From contig NZ_JARGCS010000001.1 of the NCBI RefSeq assembly GCF_029193575.1, positions 1 to 34,261 of the forward strand: DNA of 34,261 bases. Direction: 5' to 3'. The stretch's first letter is position 1. Each line of letters starts with the position of its first letter. Both the position numbers and the translations under genes were made by a program. A model generated the notes under the pieces. That model was not told the origin of the DNA and searched no databases. It saw only the letters and a list, made by a program, of their open reading frames with translations. Below, one piece after another: positions 16,523 through 24,803 of the stretch. This DNA is from Pseudomonas entomophila (GTDB lineage: Bacteria > Pseudomonadota > Gammaproteobacteria > Pseudomonadales > Pseudomonadaceae).

Positions 16523-17775
16523 TAATCCCAGCTAAGAGCCCCGCCCGTCTGGTACTCGATAACCCGAGTCTCAAAGAAGTTCTTCTCCTTCTTCAAGTCC
16601 ATGATCTCGCTCATCCAAGGGAACGGGTTGGTGGTCCCTGGGTACTCTTCCTTCAGACCAATCTGGGTCAGTCGACGGTTAGCGATGAACTTGAGGTAAT
16701 CCTCCATCATCGCCGCGTTCATGCCCAGCACGCCGCGTGGCATGGTGTCACGGGCGTATTCGATCTCCAGCTGGGTCCCTTGCAGGATCATCTGGGTGGC
16801 CTCTTCCTTCATCCCGGCATCCCACAGGTGCGGGTTCTCGATCTTGATCTGGTTGATCACGTCGATGCCGAAGTTCAGGTGCATCGACTCGTCGCGCAGG
16901 ATGTACTGGAACTGCTCGGCCACGCCGGTCATCTTGTTGCGGCGGCCCATCGACAGGATCTGGGTGAAGCCGCAGTAGAAGAAGATGCCTTCCAGCACGC
17001 AGTAGTAGGCGATCAGGTTGCGCAGCAGCTCTTTGTCGGTCTCGACGGTGCCGGTGTTGAATTCCGGGTCGGAGATGGCGCGGGTGTACTTCAGGCCCCA
17101 GGCCGCTTTCTTAGCGACCGACGGGATCTCGTGGTACATGTTGAAGATCTCGCCTTCATCCATGCCCAGCGACTCGATGCAGTACTGGTAGGCGTGGGTG
17201 TGGATCGCTTCCTCGAAGGCCTGGCGCAGGATGTACTGGCGGCACTCGGGGTTGGTGATCAGGCGGTACACGGCCAGGGCCAGGTTGTTGGCCACCAGCG
17301 AGTCGGCGGTGGAGAAGAAGCCGAGGTTGCGCATCACGATGCGGCGCTCGTCTTCGGTCAGGCCGTCCATGCTCTTCCACAGGGCGATGTCGGCGGTCAT
17401 GTTGACCTCTTGCGGCATCCAGTGGTTGGCGCAGCCGTCGAGGTACTTCTGCCAGGCCCAGTCGTACTTGAACGGCACCAGCTGGTTGAGGTCGGCGCGG
17501 CAGTTGATCATGCGCTTCTCGTCGACGCGCACGCGGGCGGAGGAGCCTTCCAGCTCGGCCAGGCCTTCGGCGATGTCGAGGTCGTTCAGCGCAGCCTTGG
17601 CGCGCTTGACCGCGTCGGAGTCGTCGGCGCTGGCGGCGCGGGCTTCCTGGGCAGCGGCGTCGCCGGCGCTGTCGAGTTTGTCCAGCGCGGCGGCGGCGTT
17701 GGCCTGGGCGGCGGTGGCGGGGCCTTTGGCGGGTACTTCGCCGTCTTCTTTGTCGAATTCGTCCCAGCTCAGCAT
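16522..17775 (-). CDS. nrdB: Ribonucleoside-diphosphate reductase, beta subunit (class Ia)
   Basis: This 417-residue protein is the radical-generating subunit of class Ia ribonucleotide reductase, which makes dNDPs with NrdA. The di-iron and radical residues are visible: E189, H192 and Y196 in EEAIHTHAY equal E. coli E115/H118/Y122; further ligands lie in MPQEV, in [10 protein letters not shown] and in [10 protein letters not shown]. The first ~75 residues are an Ala-rich charged extension not present in the shorter E. coli protein. ATG 17775 is chosen because AGGAG lies eight bases upstream; upstream in-frame sequence is not conserved-looking. It lies downstream of nrdA, separated by a terminator-like hairpin and a REP element. 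Confidence 0.95.
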   Translation of the reverse strand: MLSWDEFDKEDGEVPAKGPATAAQANAAAALDKLDSAGDAAAQEARAASADDSDAVKRAKAALNDLDIAEGLAELEGSSARVRVDEKRMINCRADLNQLVPFKYDWAWQKYLDGCANHWMPQEVNMTADIALWKSMDGLTEDERRIVMRNLGFFSTADSLVANNLALAVYRLITNPECRQYILRQAFEEAIHTHAYQYCIESLGMDEGEIFNMYHEIPSVAKKAAWGLKYTRAISDPEFNTGTVETDKELLRNLIAYYCVLEGIFFYCGFTQILSMGRRNKMTGVAEQFQYILRDESMHLNFGIDVINQIKIENPHLWDAGMKEEATQMILQGTQLEIEYARDTMPRGVLGMNAAMMEDYLKFIANRRLTQIGLKEEYPGTTNPFPWMSEIMDLKKEKNFFETRVIEYQTGGALSWD

Positions 17776-17956
17776 GGTGGGTGCTCCTGCTCGAGGGCCA
17801 TCTATGGAGTATGGCCGGTGGATCTTGGTTGCGGTGCGCGAGGCCCGGGTTGGGTACTGCGGTGCACGCAAATTCTGGAGTGGCCCTTGGGGGCCGAGAC
17901 CGAGGCGGGTGAGCCCCGGTTCATCTTGTTCGGCTGTAGGAGGGCGGTGGGGGCAC

Positions 17957-17990
17957 CGGCCCTATCGCGGGGCAAGCCCGCTCCGACAGG
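17957..17990. repeat. REP element
   Basis: GGCCCTATCGCGGGGCAAGC and the following CCGCTCCGACAGGG form a full-length copy, identical over the core to the arm at 3230-3254. It lies between nrdA and nrdB. Confidence 0.8.
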
Positions 17991-18007
17991 GTTCCGTGTG
18001 GTGACAC

Positions 18008-18036
18008 GGAAAAGAGGCTTCCCGGGGGAAGCCTCA
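18008..18036 (-). terminator. Terminator after nrdA
   Basis: On the minus strand GAGGCTTCC pairs with GGAAGCCTC (18035-18014) and is followed by TTTTCC. It ends nrdA nine bases after the stop codon and precedes nrdB by ~235 bp. Confidence 0.75.
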
Positions 18037-18044
18037 GCCAAGCC

Positions 18045-20924
18045 TTACTGGCAGGCTTCGCAATCCGGCTCGTCGATGGCGCAGGCCTTCGGCACCGGGG
18101 CAGGGCCCGCGGCCTGGACCGGGGCGCTGTCGCCGCCGCTCGACACGGCGTTGAGCTTGCCGGTGTTGATGGTCGACTTCTCGGTGCTGGTCGCGGCCAG
18201 GGCACGGAGGTAGTAGGTGGTCTTCAGACCACGGTACCAGGCCATGCGGTAGGTCACGTCGAGCTTCTTGCCCGAAGCGCCGGCGATGTACAGGTTCAGC
18301 GACTGGGCCTGGTCGATCCACTTCTGGCGACGCGAGGCGGCATCGACGATCCACTTGGTGTCGACTTCGAACGCGGTGGCGTACAGGTCCTTCAGCTCTT
18401 GCGGGATGCGCTCGATCTGCTGCACCGAACCGTCGTAGTACTTCAGGTCGTTGATCATCACCGAGTCCCACAGGCCGCGGGCCTTCAGGTCGCGGACCAG
18501 GTACGGGTTGATCACGGTGAACTCGCCCGACAGGTTCGATTTCACGTACAGGTTCTGGTAGGTCGGCTCGATCGACTGCGAAACGCCGGTGATGTTGGCG
18601 ATGGTCGCGGTCGGGGCGATGGCCATGATGTTCGAGTTGCGGATGCCTTTCTGCACACGCTCGCGCACCGGGGCCCAGTCCAGCGACTCTTCCAGGTTGA
18701 CGTCGATGTACTTGGCGCCACGGGCCTCGATCAGGATCTGTTGCGAATCCAGCGGCAGGATGCCCTTGGACCACAGCGAACCCTGGAAGCTCTCGTAGGC
18801 ACCGCGCTCATCGGCCAGGTCGCACGAAGCCTGGATGGCGTAGTAGCTGACCGCTTCCATGGACTTGTCGGCGAACGCCACCGCTGCGTCCGAGCCGTAC
18901 GGGATGTGCTGCAGGTACAGCGCGTCCTGGAAGCCCATGATGCCCAGGCCGACCGGGCGGTGCTTGAAGTTCGAGTTCTGCGCCTGCGGCACCGAGTAGT
19001 AGTTGATGTCGATCACGTTGTCGAGCATGCGCACGGCGGTCTTGACGGTACGCGCCAGTTTCGCGGTGTCCAGCTTGCCGTCGACGATGTGGTTCGGCAG
19101 GTTGATCGAACCCAGGTTGCACACGGCGATCTCGTCGGCGTTGGTGTTCAGGGTGATCTCGGTGCACAGGTTCGAGCTGTGCACCACGCCCACGTGCTGC
19201 TGCGGGCTGCGCAGGTTGCACGGGTCCTTGAAGGTCAGCCATGGGTGGCCGGTCTCGAACAGCATCGAGAGCATCTTGCGCCACAGGTCCTTGGCCTGGA
19301 CGACCTTGAACACCTTGATCTTGTTGTACTCGGTCAGGGCTTCGTAGTACTCGTAGCGCTCTTCGAAGGCCTTGCCGGTCAGGTCGTGCAGATCAGGCAC
19401 TTCCGAAGGCGAGAACAGGGTCCACTTGCCGTCGTCGAAGACGCGCTTCATGAACAGGTCCGGGATCCAGTTGGCGGTGTTCATGTCGTGGGTACGGCGA
19501 CGGTCGTCACCGGTGTTCTTGCGCAGCTCGAGGAATTCCTCGATGTCCAGGTGCCAGGTTTCCAGGTAGGCGCAGACCGCGCCCTTGCGCTTGCCGCCCT
19601 GGTTGACCGCCACGGCGGTGTCGTTGACCACCTTCAGGAACGGCACCACGCCTTGCGACTTGCCGTTGGTGCCCTTGATGTACGAGCCCAGGGCGCGCAC
19701 CGGGGTCCAGTCGTTGCCCAGGCCACCGGCGAATTTCGACAGCATGGCGTTGTCGTGGATGGCCTTGTAGATGCCCGACAGGTCGTCCGGCACGGTGGTC
19801 AGGTAGCAGCTCGACAGCTGCGGGCGCAGGGTGCCGGCGTTGAACAGGGTCGGGGTCGACGCCATGTAGTCGAACGACGACAGCAGGTTGTAGAACTCGA
19901 TCGCACGGGCTTCGCGGTCTTTCTCTTGCAGCGCCAGGCCCATGGCCACGCGCATGAAGAACACCTGCGGCAGCTCGAAGCGCACGCCATCCTTGTGGAT
20001 GAAGTAGCGGTCGTACAGGGTCTGCAGGCCCAGGTAGGTGAATTGCTGGTCACGCTCGTGGTCGATGGCCTTGCCCAGGCGCTCCAGGTCGTAGCCTTTC
20101 AGGGCAGGGTCGAGCAGTTCGAACTCGACGCCTTTCTCGACGTAGGCCGGCAGGGCCTTGGCGTACAGCTCGGCCATTTCGTGGTGGGTGGCGCTGTCGG
20201 CCACGCCCAGGAAGCCCAGGCCTTCGGCGCGCAGGGTGTCCATCAGCAGGCGGGCGGTGACGAACGAGTAGTTCGGCTCGCGCTCGACCAGGGTACGGGC
20301 GGTCATCACCAGGGCGGTGTTGACGTCCTTCACGGCGACACCGTCGTACAGGTTCTTCAGGGTGTCGCGCTGGATCAGCGCGCCATCGACTTCGGCCAGG
20401 CCTTCACAGGCCTCGCTGATGATGGTGTTCAGGCGTGCCATGTCCAGCGGCGCCAGGCTGCCGTCGGCCAGGGTGATGCGGATGCTTGGGTGCGGCTCGA
20501 CCACCGAGTCGGTGTTGGCGCGGGTGGCGCGCTCCTTGGCGCGTTGCTCGCGGTAGATCACGTAGTCGCGGGCGACCTTCTGCTCGCCGGCGCGCATCAG
20601 GGCCAGTTCGACCTGGTCCTGGATTTCTTCGATGTGGATGGTGCCACCGGACGGCATGCGGCGCTTGAACGTGGCAGTGACCTGCTCGGTCAGGCGCGCG
20701 ACGGTGTCGTGGATGCGCGACGAGGCGGCGGCGGTGCCGCCCTCAACTGCGAGGAACGCCTTGGTGATGGCCACGGTGATCTTGTCGTCGGTGTAGGCGA
20801 CGACGGTGCCGTTGCGCTTGATCACGCGCAGTTGGCCCGGCGCGGTGGCGGCCAGATCCTGGGACGAATCGGCGGCCTGCGGCGTCTTGGCCTGCGGGTT
20901 CTCGCGAGTTGTGTCGGTTTGCAT
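18045..20924 (-). CDS. nrdA: Ribonucleoside-diphosphate reductase, alpha subunit (class Ia)
   Basis: This 959-residue protein is the catalytic subunit of class Ia ribonucleotide reductase. Residues ~32-140 are an ATP-cone (VIKRNGTVVAYTDDKITVAI), and residues ~150-240 a second, more diverged cone (IRITLADGSLAPLDMARLN); two cones are typical of Pseudomonas NrdA and control activity by ATP/dATP. Active-site residues are C373 (SSCYLTT), N585, C587 and E589 (NLCTE) and C602 (AVCNLG). The Tyr pair in TTYYLRA carries the radical, and the C-terminal CEAC (955-958) is the redox shuttle. GGAGAC lies eight bases before ATG 20924. The promoter lies ~410 bp upstream with NrdR-like boxes and a DnaA box. 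Confidence 0.96.
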   Translation of the reverse strand: MQTDTTRENPQAKTPQAADSSQDLAATAPGQLRVIKRNGTVVAYTDDKITVAITKAFLAVEGGTAAASSRIHDTVARLTEQVTATFKRRMPSGGTIHIEEIQDQVELALMRAGEQKVARDYVIYREQRAKERATRANTDSVVEPHPSIRITLADGSLAPLDMARLNTIISEACEGLAEVDGALIQRDTLKNLYDGVAVKDVNTALVMTARTLVEREPNYSFVTARLLMDTLRAEGLGFLGVADSATHHEMAELYAKALPAYVEKGVEFELLDPALKGYDLERLGKAIDHERDQQFTYLGLQTLYDRYFIHKDGVRFELPQVFFMRVAMGLALQEKDREARAIEFYNLLSSFDYMASTPTLFNAGTLRPQLSSCYLTTVPDDLSGIYKAIHDNAMLSKFAGGLGNDWTPVRALGSYIKGTNGKSQGVVPFLKVVNDTAVAVNQGGKRKGAVCAYLETWHLDIEEFLELRKNTGDDRRRTHDMNTANWIPDLFMKRVFDDGKWTLFSPSEVPDLHDLTGKAFEERYEYYEALTEYNKIKVFKVVQAKDLWRKMLSMLFETGHPWLTFKDPCNLRSPQQHVGVVHSSNLCTEITLNTNADEIAVCNLGSINLPNHIVDGKLDTAKLARTVKTAVRMLDNVIDINYYSVPQAQNSNFKHRPVGLGIMGFQDALYLQHIPYGSDAAVAFADKSMEAVSYYAIQASCDLADERGAYESFQGSLWSKGILPLDSQQILIEARGAKYIDVNLEESLDWAPVRERVQKGIRNSNIMAIAPTATIANITGVSQSIEPTYQNLYVKSNLSGEFTVINPYLVRDLKARGLWDSVMINDLKYYDGSVQQIERIPQELKDLYATAFEVDTKWIVDAASRRQKWIDQAQSLNLYIAGASGKKLDVTYRMAWYRGLKTTYYLRALAATSTEKSTINTGKLNAVSSGGDSAPVQAAGPAPVPKACAIDEPDCEACQ

Positions 20925-21333
20925 GGGTGGGTGTCTCCACAGTTTCTATATTGTTCAGGCGCCTTGTGGGCGCCCACCGTTCCATCCATCAGTTCGGCGG
21001 CCCGGGCGGGGAGGCGACGCACGCGTGCATCCGCCCGCTCGGGCTTGGCGACTTCGGGACAGACTCAGGAAAAAGGGGCAATCAAGTGCCGCTCCCTGGC
21101 CGAAGTCAAAGGTTCTGGGTTGCCCCAAAAACTGTTGCTGTCGGGTGTCAGGCCATGCCTGCAACACCCATACCCGAACAAGGCCCTGGCGGGCTTGCCT
21201 CGGTCGCCTGCGCAGGAGCGCTTTGGCTGCTGAAATCACCTGAAGTTCCGGCAGAAAAATCGCTTGAGTTTCTGCTCGGACTCGTGTTCGTGATTTGGCG
21301 TGAACCCCAATATGTAGTGGTTCGCTGCAATGG
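20925..21333 (-). promoter_or_regulatory. Long nrdA leader with attenuator-like hairpins
   Basis: No gene is seen in this ~410-nt stretch. On the minus strand a strong hairpin GGGTGT...ACACCC with inner AGGC/GCCT lies at 21169-21143. Further on, GGGGCAA (21126-21120) can pair with TTGCCCC (21081-21075), followed by TTTTT, which looks like a terminator with a 38-nt loop. Closer to the start, CAATATAG near 20950 resembles half of an NrdR box. That these control nrdA is inference. Confidence 0.4.
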
Positions 21334-21351
21334 GGATACAAGATAATGCGG
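21305..21351 (-). promoter_or_regulatory. Two NrdR-like boxes at the nrdA promoter
   Basis: CCCCAATATGTAGTGG (21305-21320) is a good match to NrdR boxes (CAATAT-n-TAGTG). A weaker copy, GATACAAGATAATGCGG (21335-21351), starts 31 bp further, about three helical turns, as usual for NrdR pairs. The weaker box overlaps the -10 element, consistent with repression. Confidence 0.6.
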
Positions 21352-21368
21352 TATTGGGGCCTTTGCAA
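21340..21368 (-). promoter_or_regulatory. Sigma-70 promoter of nrdA
   Basis: On the minus strand -35 TTGCAA (21368-21363) and -10 TATCTT (21345-21340) are separated by exactly 17 bp. The start site would be near 21333. Confidence 0.55.
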
Positions 21369-21378
21369 GGTGAGCGGC

Positions 21379-21387
21379 TGTGGATAA
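21379..21387 (-). promoter_or_regulatory. DnaA box upstream of nrdA
   Basis: TTATCCACA on the minus strand is the perfect DnaA 9-mer, 11 bp upstream of the nrdA -35. DnaA-dependent control of nrdAB is known in E. coli. Confidence 0.65.
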
Positions 21388-21542
21388 GTTGTGTGTACTT
21401 TGTGTGTGAAAGGTGGGTATCCGCTGTAGGCCTTGTCGCAAGTGGTTTTCACCCTTTTTTCGTTTGCTGCGGCCCTGTGACAGTTTTTTTCGGGCGCGCA
21501 CCCTATCACAAAAAACGCCTCAGTCCAGTGCGCCGGGCGAGG

Positions 21543-21571
21543 TTGGCAGTGCGCGGGGCGGGACGTAGTAT
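21543..21571 (+). promoter_or_regulatory. Sigma-70 promoter of rstA
   Basis: TTGGCA (21543-21548) and TAGTAT (21566-21571) are 17 bp apart; the leader to rstA would be ~70 nt. Confidence 0.5.
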
Positions 21572-21647
21572 CCGGGGGATATGTTGCCCTTTGGTGAAGA
21601 GTGGGCCCGCATCTACACCCCACAACTATAAGAAGCAGAGGAAGCCC

Positions 21648-22349
21648 ATGGACCACCCCACCCCCCGCATCCTGATCGTCGAGGATGACCAGCGCCTGGC
21701 CGAACTCACCGCCGAATTCCTCCAGGCCAACGGCTTCGAGGTGGCGGTGGAAGGCGACGGCGCCCGCGCGGTGCGGCGGATCATCGACAGCCAGCCGGAC
21801 ATGGTCATCCTCGACCTGATGCTCCCTGGCGAAGACGGCCTGAGCATCTGCCGCCGGGTGCGCGGCCAGTACCCGGGGCCGATCCTCATGCTCACCGCGC
21901 GCAGCGACGAACTCGACCAGGTCCAGGGCCTGGACCTGGGCGCCGACGACTACGTCTGCAAGCCGGTGCGCCCACGCCTGCTGCTGGCGCGCATCAACGC
22001 CCTGCTGCGGCGCAGCGAGGCCCCCGAGAGCAAGCGCCACGACCTGCGTTTCGGGCCCCTGCGCATCGACCAGCGCCTGCGCGAGGCCTGGCTCGGCGAG
22101 CAGGCCATCGACCTCACCAGTGCCGAATTCGACCTGCTCTGGCTGCTGGCCAGCAACGCCGGCAAGGTGCTCTCGCGCGAGCAGATCTTCACTTCCCTGC
22201 GCGGCGTTGGCTACGACGGTCAGGACCGTTCCATCGACGTGCGCATCTCGAAGATCCGCCCGAAAATCGGCGACGACCCGATCCACCCGCGGCTGATCAA
22301 GACCCTGCGCAGCAAGGGCTACCTGTTCGTCGGTGACACCGCGCCATGA
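21648..22349 (+). CDS. rstA: Two-component response regulator RstA
   Basis: This 233-residue protein is an OmpR/PhoB-type regulator. Residues ~7-118 are the receiver domain: acidic pair in VEDDQ, phosphorylated D56 (VILDLMLPGEDG), and Lys in VCKPV. Residues ~135-230 are the winged helix (LTSAEFDLLWLLASNAGKVL, then YDGQDRSIDVRISKIRPKIG). The segment SLRGVGYDGQDRSIDV closely resembles E. coli RstA. ATG 21648 is chosen because GAGGAAG lies just upstream; a longer in-frame opening reaches into the nrdA promoter. Its TGA overlaps the rstB ATG (ATGA). RstA's regulon in Pseudomonas is not clear from this sequence. Confidence 0.92.
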   Translation: MDHPTPRILIVEDDQRLAELTAEFLQANGFEVAVEGDGARAVRRIIDSQPDMVILDLMLPGEDGLSICRRVRGQYPGPILMLTARSDELDQVQGLDLGADDYVCKPVRPRLLLARINALLRRSEAPESKRHDLRFGPLRIDQRLREAWLGEQAIDLTSAEFDLLWLLASNAGKVLSREQIFTSLRGVGYDGQDRSIDVRISKIRPKIGDDPIHPRLIKTLRSKGYLFVGDTAP

Positions 22350-23953
22350 ATTCGATTTTCCTACGCGTCTACGGCGGCATGCTCGCGGTGCTGGTACTGG
22401 TGGCCGTGCTCGGCGTGCTCAGCCTGCACCTGGTCAACGAGGTGCGCGCCGGGCAGCACCGCGAGGGCCTGGCCCAGGGCACCTTCAGCCTGATGGCCGA
22501 CAACCTGGCGACGCAGAACGAGACCGAACGCAAGCGCTCGTTGCTGATGTGGGAGCGCCTGCTGGGCGTGCCGCTGGACCTCGTGCCGCTGTCGGCCCAG
22601 GCCCTCGACAGCGCCCAGCGCAGCCGCCTGCAACGGGGCCTGGTGGTGGTCGAAAAGACGGGCCCGCACGCCGCCCAGGTGCTGCGCCAGGTCGGTCATG
22701 AGGATGTGGCGCTGGTGGCGCAGGTCAAGCAGGTCAGCGAGCAACTGGCGCGCGCCACCCTCTATCTATTGGCCGACGAGTTGGTGCGCTACCCGGTGAC
22801 CGAGCAGCAGAAGCGCCTGGCCGAGCTCAAGCAGAGCAAGGGCTTCGGCTTCGACATCGCCCTGCAACGCCTGGAGCGTGTGGGCCTGGACGACGACCAG
22901 CGGCGCCGGGTGGAGGAGGGCGACACGGTGATGGCCCTGGGCAAGGACGGCGACTCGATCCGCGTGTTCTCGGGGCTGGCCGGTTCGCCCTGGGTGCTGG
23001 AGATCGGCCCGCTGTACCAGCTCAATCCCTACCCGCCACAGTTGTTGATCCTCATCGCCTTCCTCGGCCTGTGCCTGATCGGCCTGGTGGTGTACCTGCT
23101 GGTGCGCCAGTTGGAGCGGCGCGTCTCGGGCCTGGAGATCGCCGCCACGCGCATCGCCCAGGGCAGCCTGGACACCCGCGTGCCGGCCGGCGACGCCGAC
23201 TCGGTGGGGCGCCTGGCCGCCGCCTTCAACGGCATGGCCGAGCACTTGCAGCGCTCGTTGACCATGCAGCGTGAGCTGGTGCGGGCGGTGTCCCACGAGC
23301 TGCGCACGCCCGTGGCGCGGCTTCGCTTCGGCCTGGAGATGATCGAGAGCGCCAGCACCGAGCAGGCCCGTGCCAAGCACCTGGCCGGCATGGACAGCGA
23401 CATCCAGGACCTCGACAAGCTGGTCGACGAGATGCTCACCTACGCCCGCCTGGAGCAAGGCGCGCCGGCGCTGAAGTTCCAGCGCATCGACCTCAATGCT
23501 CTGCTTGAGCGGGTGATCGAGGAGCTGTCGCCGCTGCGCGCGCAGGTGCGGGTGACCCGTGGCCCCTGCCAGGCGGATGAGGATATCGCCGGCGCCTGGG
23601 TCGAAGCCGAGCCGCGCTACCTGCACCGGGCGCTGCAGAACCTGGTGAGCAATGCCATGCGTCACGCTGAATCCGAAGTGCGCCTGAGCTACCAATTGGG
23701 TCAGCAGCGCTGCCGCATCGATGTGGAGGATGACGGGCCGGGCATCCCGGAGGGTGTCTGGGACCGCATCTTCACCCCGTTCACCCGCCTGGACGACAGC
23801 CGCACCCGCGCGTCGGGCGGGCATGGCCTGGGCCTGTCGATCGTGCGGAGGATCATCTACTGGCACGGCGGGCGTGCGGTGGTGGGACGCAGCGAGGGGC
23901 TGGGCGGCGCCTGCTTCAGCCTGAGCTGGCCGCGCGAGCAGGCGCGCGGCTGA
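22346..23953 (+). CDS. rstB: Two-component sensor histidine kinase RstB
   Basis: This 535-residue membrane kinase has TM1 at ~8-30, a periplasmic domain of ~200 residues that includes the RstB-like ending VLEIGPLYQLNPYPPQ, TM2 at ~230-252, and a HAMP linker. The kinase core has the H-box with H317 (AVSHELRTPVARLR), the N-box (LQNLVSNAMRHA), G1 (VEDDGPGIPEG) and G2 (GGHGLGLSIV). The periplasmic domain is larger than in E. coli RstB (about 435 residues in total), so the signal may differ. It is translationally coupled to rstA. Its stop codon abuts the stop of the convergent phosphopantetheinyl transferase gene. Confidence 0.92.
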   Translation: MNSIFLRVYGGMLAVLVLVAVLGVLSLHLVNEVRAGQHREGLAQGTFSLMADNLATQNETERKRSLLMWERLLGVPLDLVPLSAQALDSAQRSRLQRGLVVVEKTGPHAAQVLRQVGHEDVALVAQVKQVSEQLARATLYLLADELVRYPVTEQQKRLAELKQSKGFGFDIALQRLERVGLDDDQRRRVEEGDTVMALGKDGDSIRVFSGLAGSPWVLEIGPLYQLNPYPPQLLILIAFLGLCLIGLVVYLLVRQLERRVSGLEIAATRIAQGSLDTRVPAGDADSVGRLAAAFNGMAEHLQRSLTMQRELVRAVSHELRTPVARLRFGLEMIESASTEQARAKHLAGMDSDIQDLDKLVDEMLTYARLEQGAPALKFQRIDLNALLERVIEELSPLRAQVRVTRGPCQADEDIAGAWVEAEPRYLHRALQNLVSNAMRHAESEVRLSYQLGQQRCRIDVEDDGPGIPEGVWDRIFTPFTRLDDSRTRASGGHGLGLSIVRRIIYWHGGRAVVGRSEGLGGACFSLSWPREQARG

Positions 23954-24655
23954 TCAGACGCTGACCAGGCTCAGCAGGTGGCCGCCTTGCACGCAGAACT
24001 GGCCGTCCAGTTCGCGGCCGTGGCGCCACTGCGTCGACAGGTCGGTGAGCAGGCGCAGGCGCGCATGACCGTCGGCGGACCATTCCAGCACCTCGGCGTG
24101 CTCGAAGTAGAAGCGCGTGAGGGTCAGCGGGTAGAGGGCCTTGAACAGGCTTTCCTTGAGCGAGAAGGTCAGGGTCACGGCCAGGCCGACCTGGGCCCGG
24201 TCCAGGCGTTGCAGTTCGGCGGGAGTGAGGATTTCCCCGGCCAGGCGCTCGGCGCGTTCGGCATCGAGCAGGCTTTCCTGGTCCAGGCCCAGGCCTGCGC
24301 AACGGCCTTCGGCGGCGACCACCGCGGCCGCCCAGCCCTGGCCGTGGGTGATCGAGCCACGGATGCCGGCGGGCCAGATCGGTGAGCGGTCCTCATGGGT
24401 GCCGGGCACGTAGTCGCGGCCATCGAGGCGCTGCAAGGCGGCGCGGGCGCAGACTCGGCCTGCGAGGTATTCGGCCTGGCGCTTGGCCACCGAGCGTTGC
24501 AGGTTGGGGGTGTGTTCGATGCCGGCGCGCTGGAAGTCGTCGGTGGCCAGGCGCGTTGGGTCGAAGGCGCAACTGACCAGCTCGGCGCCCGCCAGTGGGT
24601 GGGGCAGGGGCCAATCGTGCTGGAGTGGGGAGCAGCAGGTGGGGAGTCTGTTCAT
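23954..24655 (-). CDS. 4'-phosphopantetheinyl transferase (EntD/PcpS type)
   Basis: This 233-residue enzyme moves the phosphopantetheine arm of CoA to carrier proteins of fatty-acid, polyketide and siderophore synthesis. The Mg-binding motif is D125 and E127 in GLGLDQE; the KES motif is K167, E168 and K172 in FSLKESLFKA; IRGSITHGQGWAAAVVA is the CoA-side segment of the EntD group. P. aeruginosa uses one such enzyme, PcpS, for both fatty-acid and siderophore carriers, and this is probably its counterpart. ATG 24655 is chosen over 24739; the added residues are not conserved-looking and run into a REP element. No clear ribosome site precedes the start. Confidence 0.9.
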   Translation of the reverse strand: MNRLPTCCSPLQHDWPLPHPLAGAELVSCAFDPTRLATDDFQRAGIEHTPNLQRSVAKRQAEYLAGRVCARAALQRLDGRDYVPGTHEDRSPIWPAGIRGSITHGQGWAAAVVAAEGRCAGLGLDQESLLDAERAERLAGEILTPAELQRLDRAQVGLAVTLTFSLKESLFKALYPLTLTRFYFEHAEVLEWSADGHARLRLLTDLSTQWRHGRELDGQFCVQGGHLLSLVSV

Positions 24656-24712
24656 GGGCGGTATTGTGCCAGTGGCGGCGGTGTGGCGGGAACCGGGCGA
24701 GGGCTGCGCCCT

Positions 24713-24778
24713 CGATCGCGGGGCCCCCGCTGAGCTCAAGAACAGCGGGGTATCTTAGCGGGCTTGCCCCGCGATTGG
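24713..24778. repeat. Pair of REP elements
   Basis: A left copy (CGATCGCGGGGCCCCCGCT) and an inverted right copy (TAGCGGGCTTGCCCCGCGAT) face each other, forming a degenerate REPIN in the gap between the two minus-strand genes. Confidence 0.7.
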
Positions 24779-24803
24779 TCCGCAGCGCGGCCCCCCCCCT
24801 CGG

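Noticed and set aside
16780..18213. A 477-codon plus-strand open frame
   Set aside because: It is antisense to nrdB and the nrdA tail and crosses a terminator and a REP element.
18399..21233. A 944-codon open frame on the plus strand
   Set aside because: It lies antisense to nrdA in high-GC DNA, where open frames arise from codon bias. Its translation is low-complexity and Val/Gly/Asp-rich, and nrdA has all catalytic residues.
20925..21333. Cobalamin riboswitch in the nrdA leader
   Set aside because: Some ribonucleotide reductase genes have one, but no B12-box-like conserved core was seen; only simple hairpins are visible.
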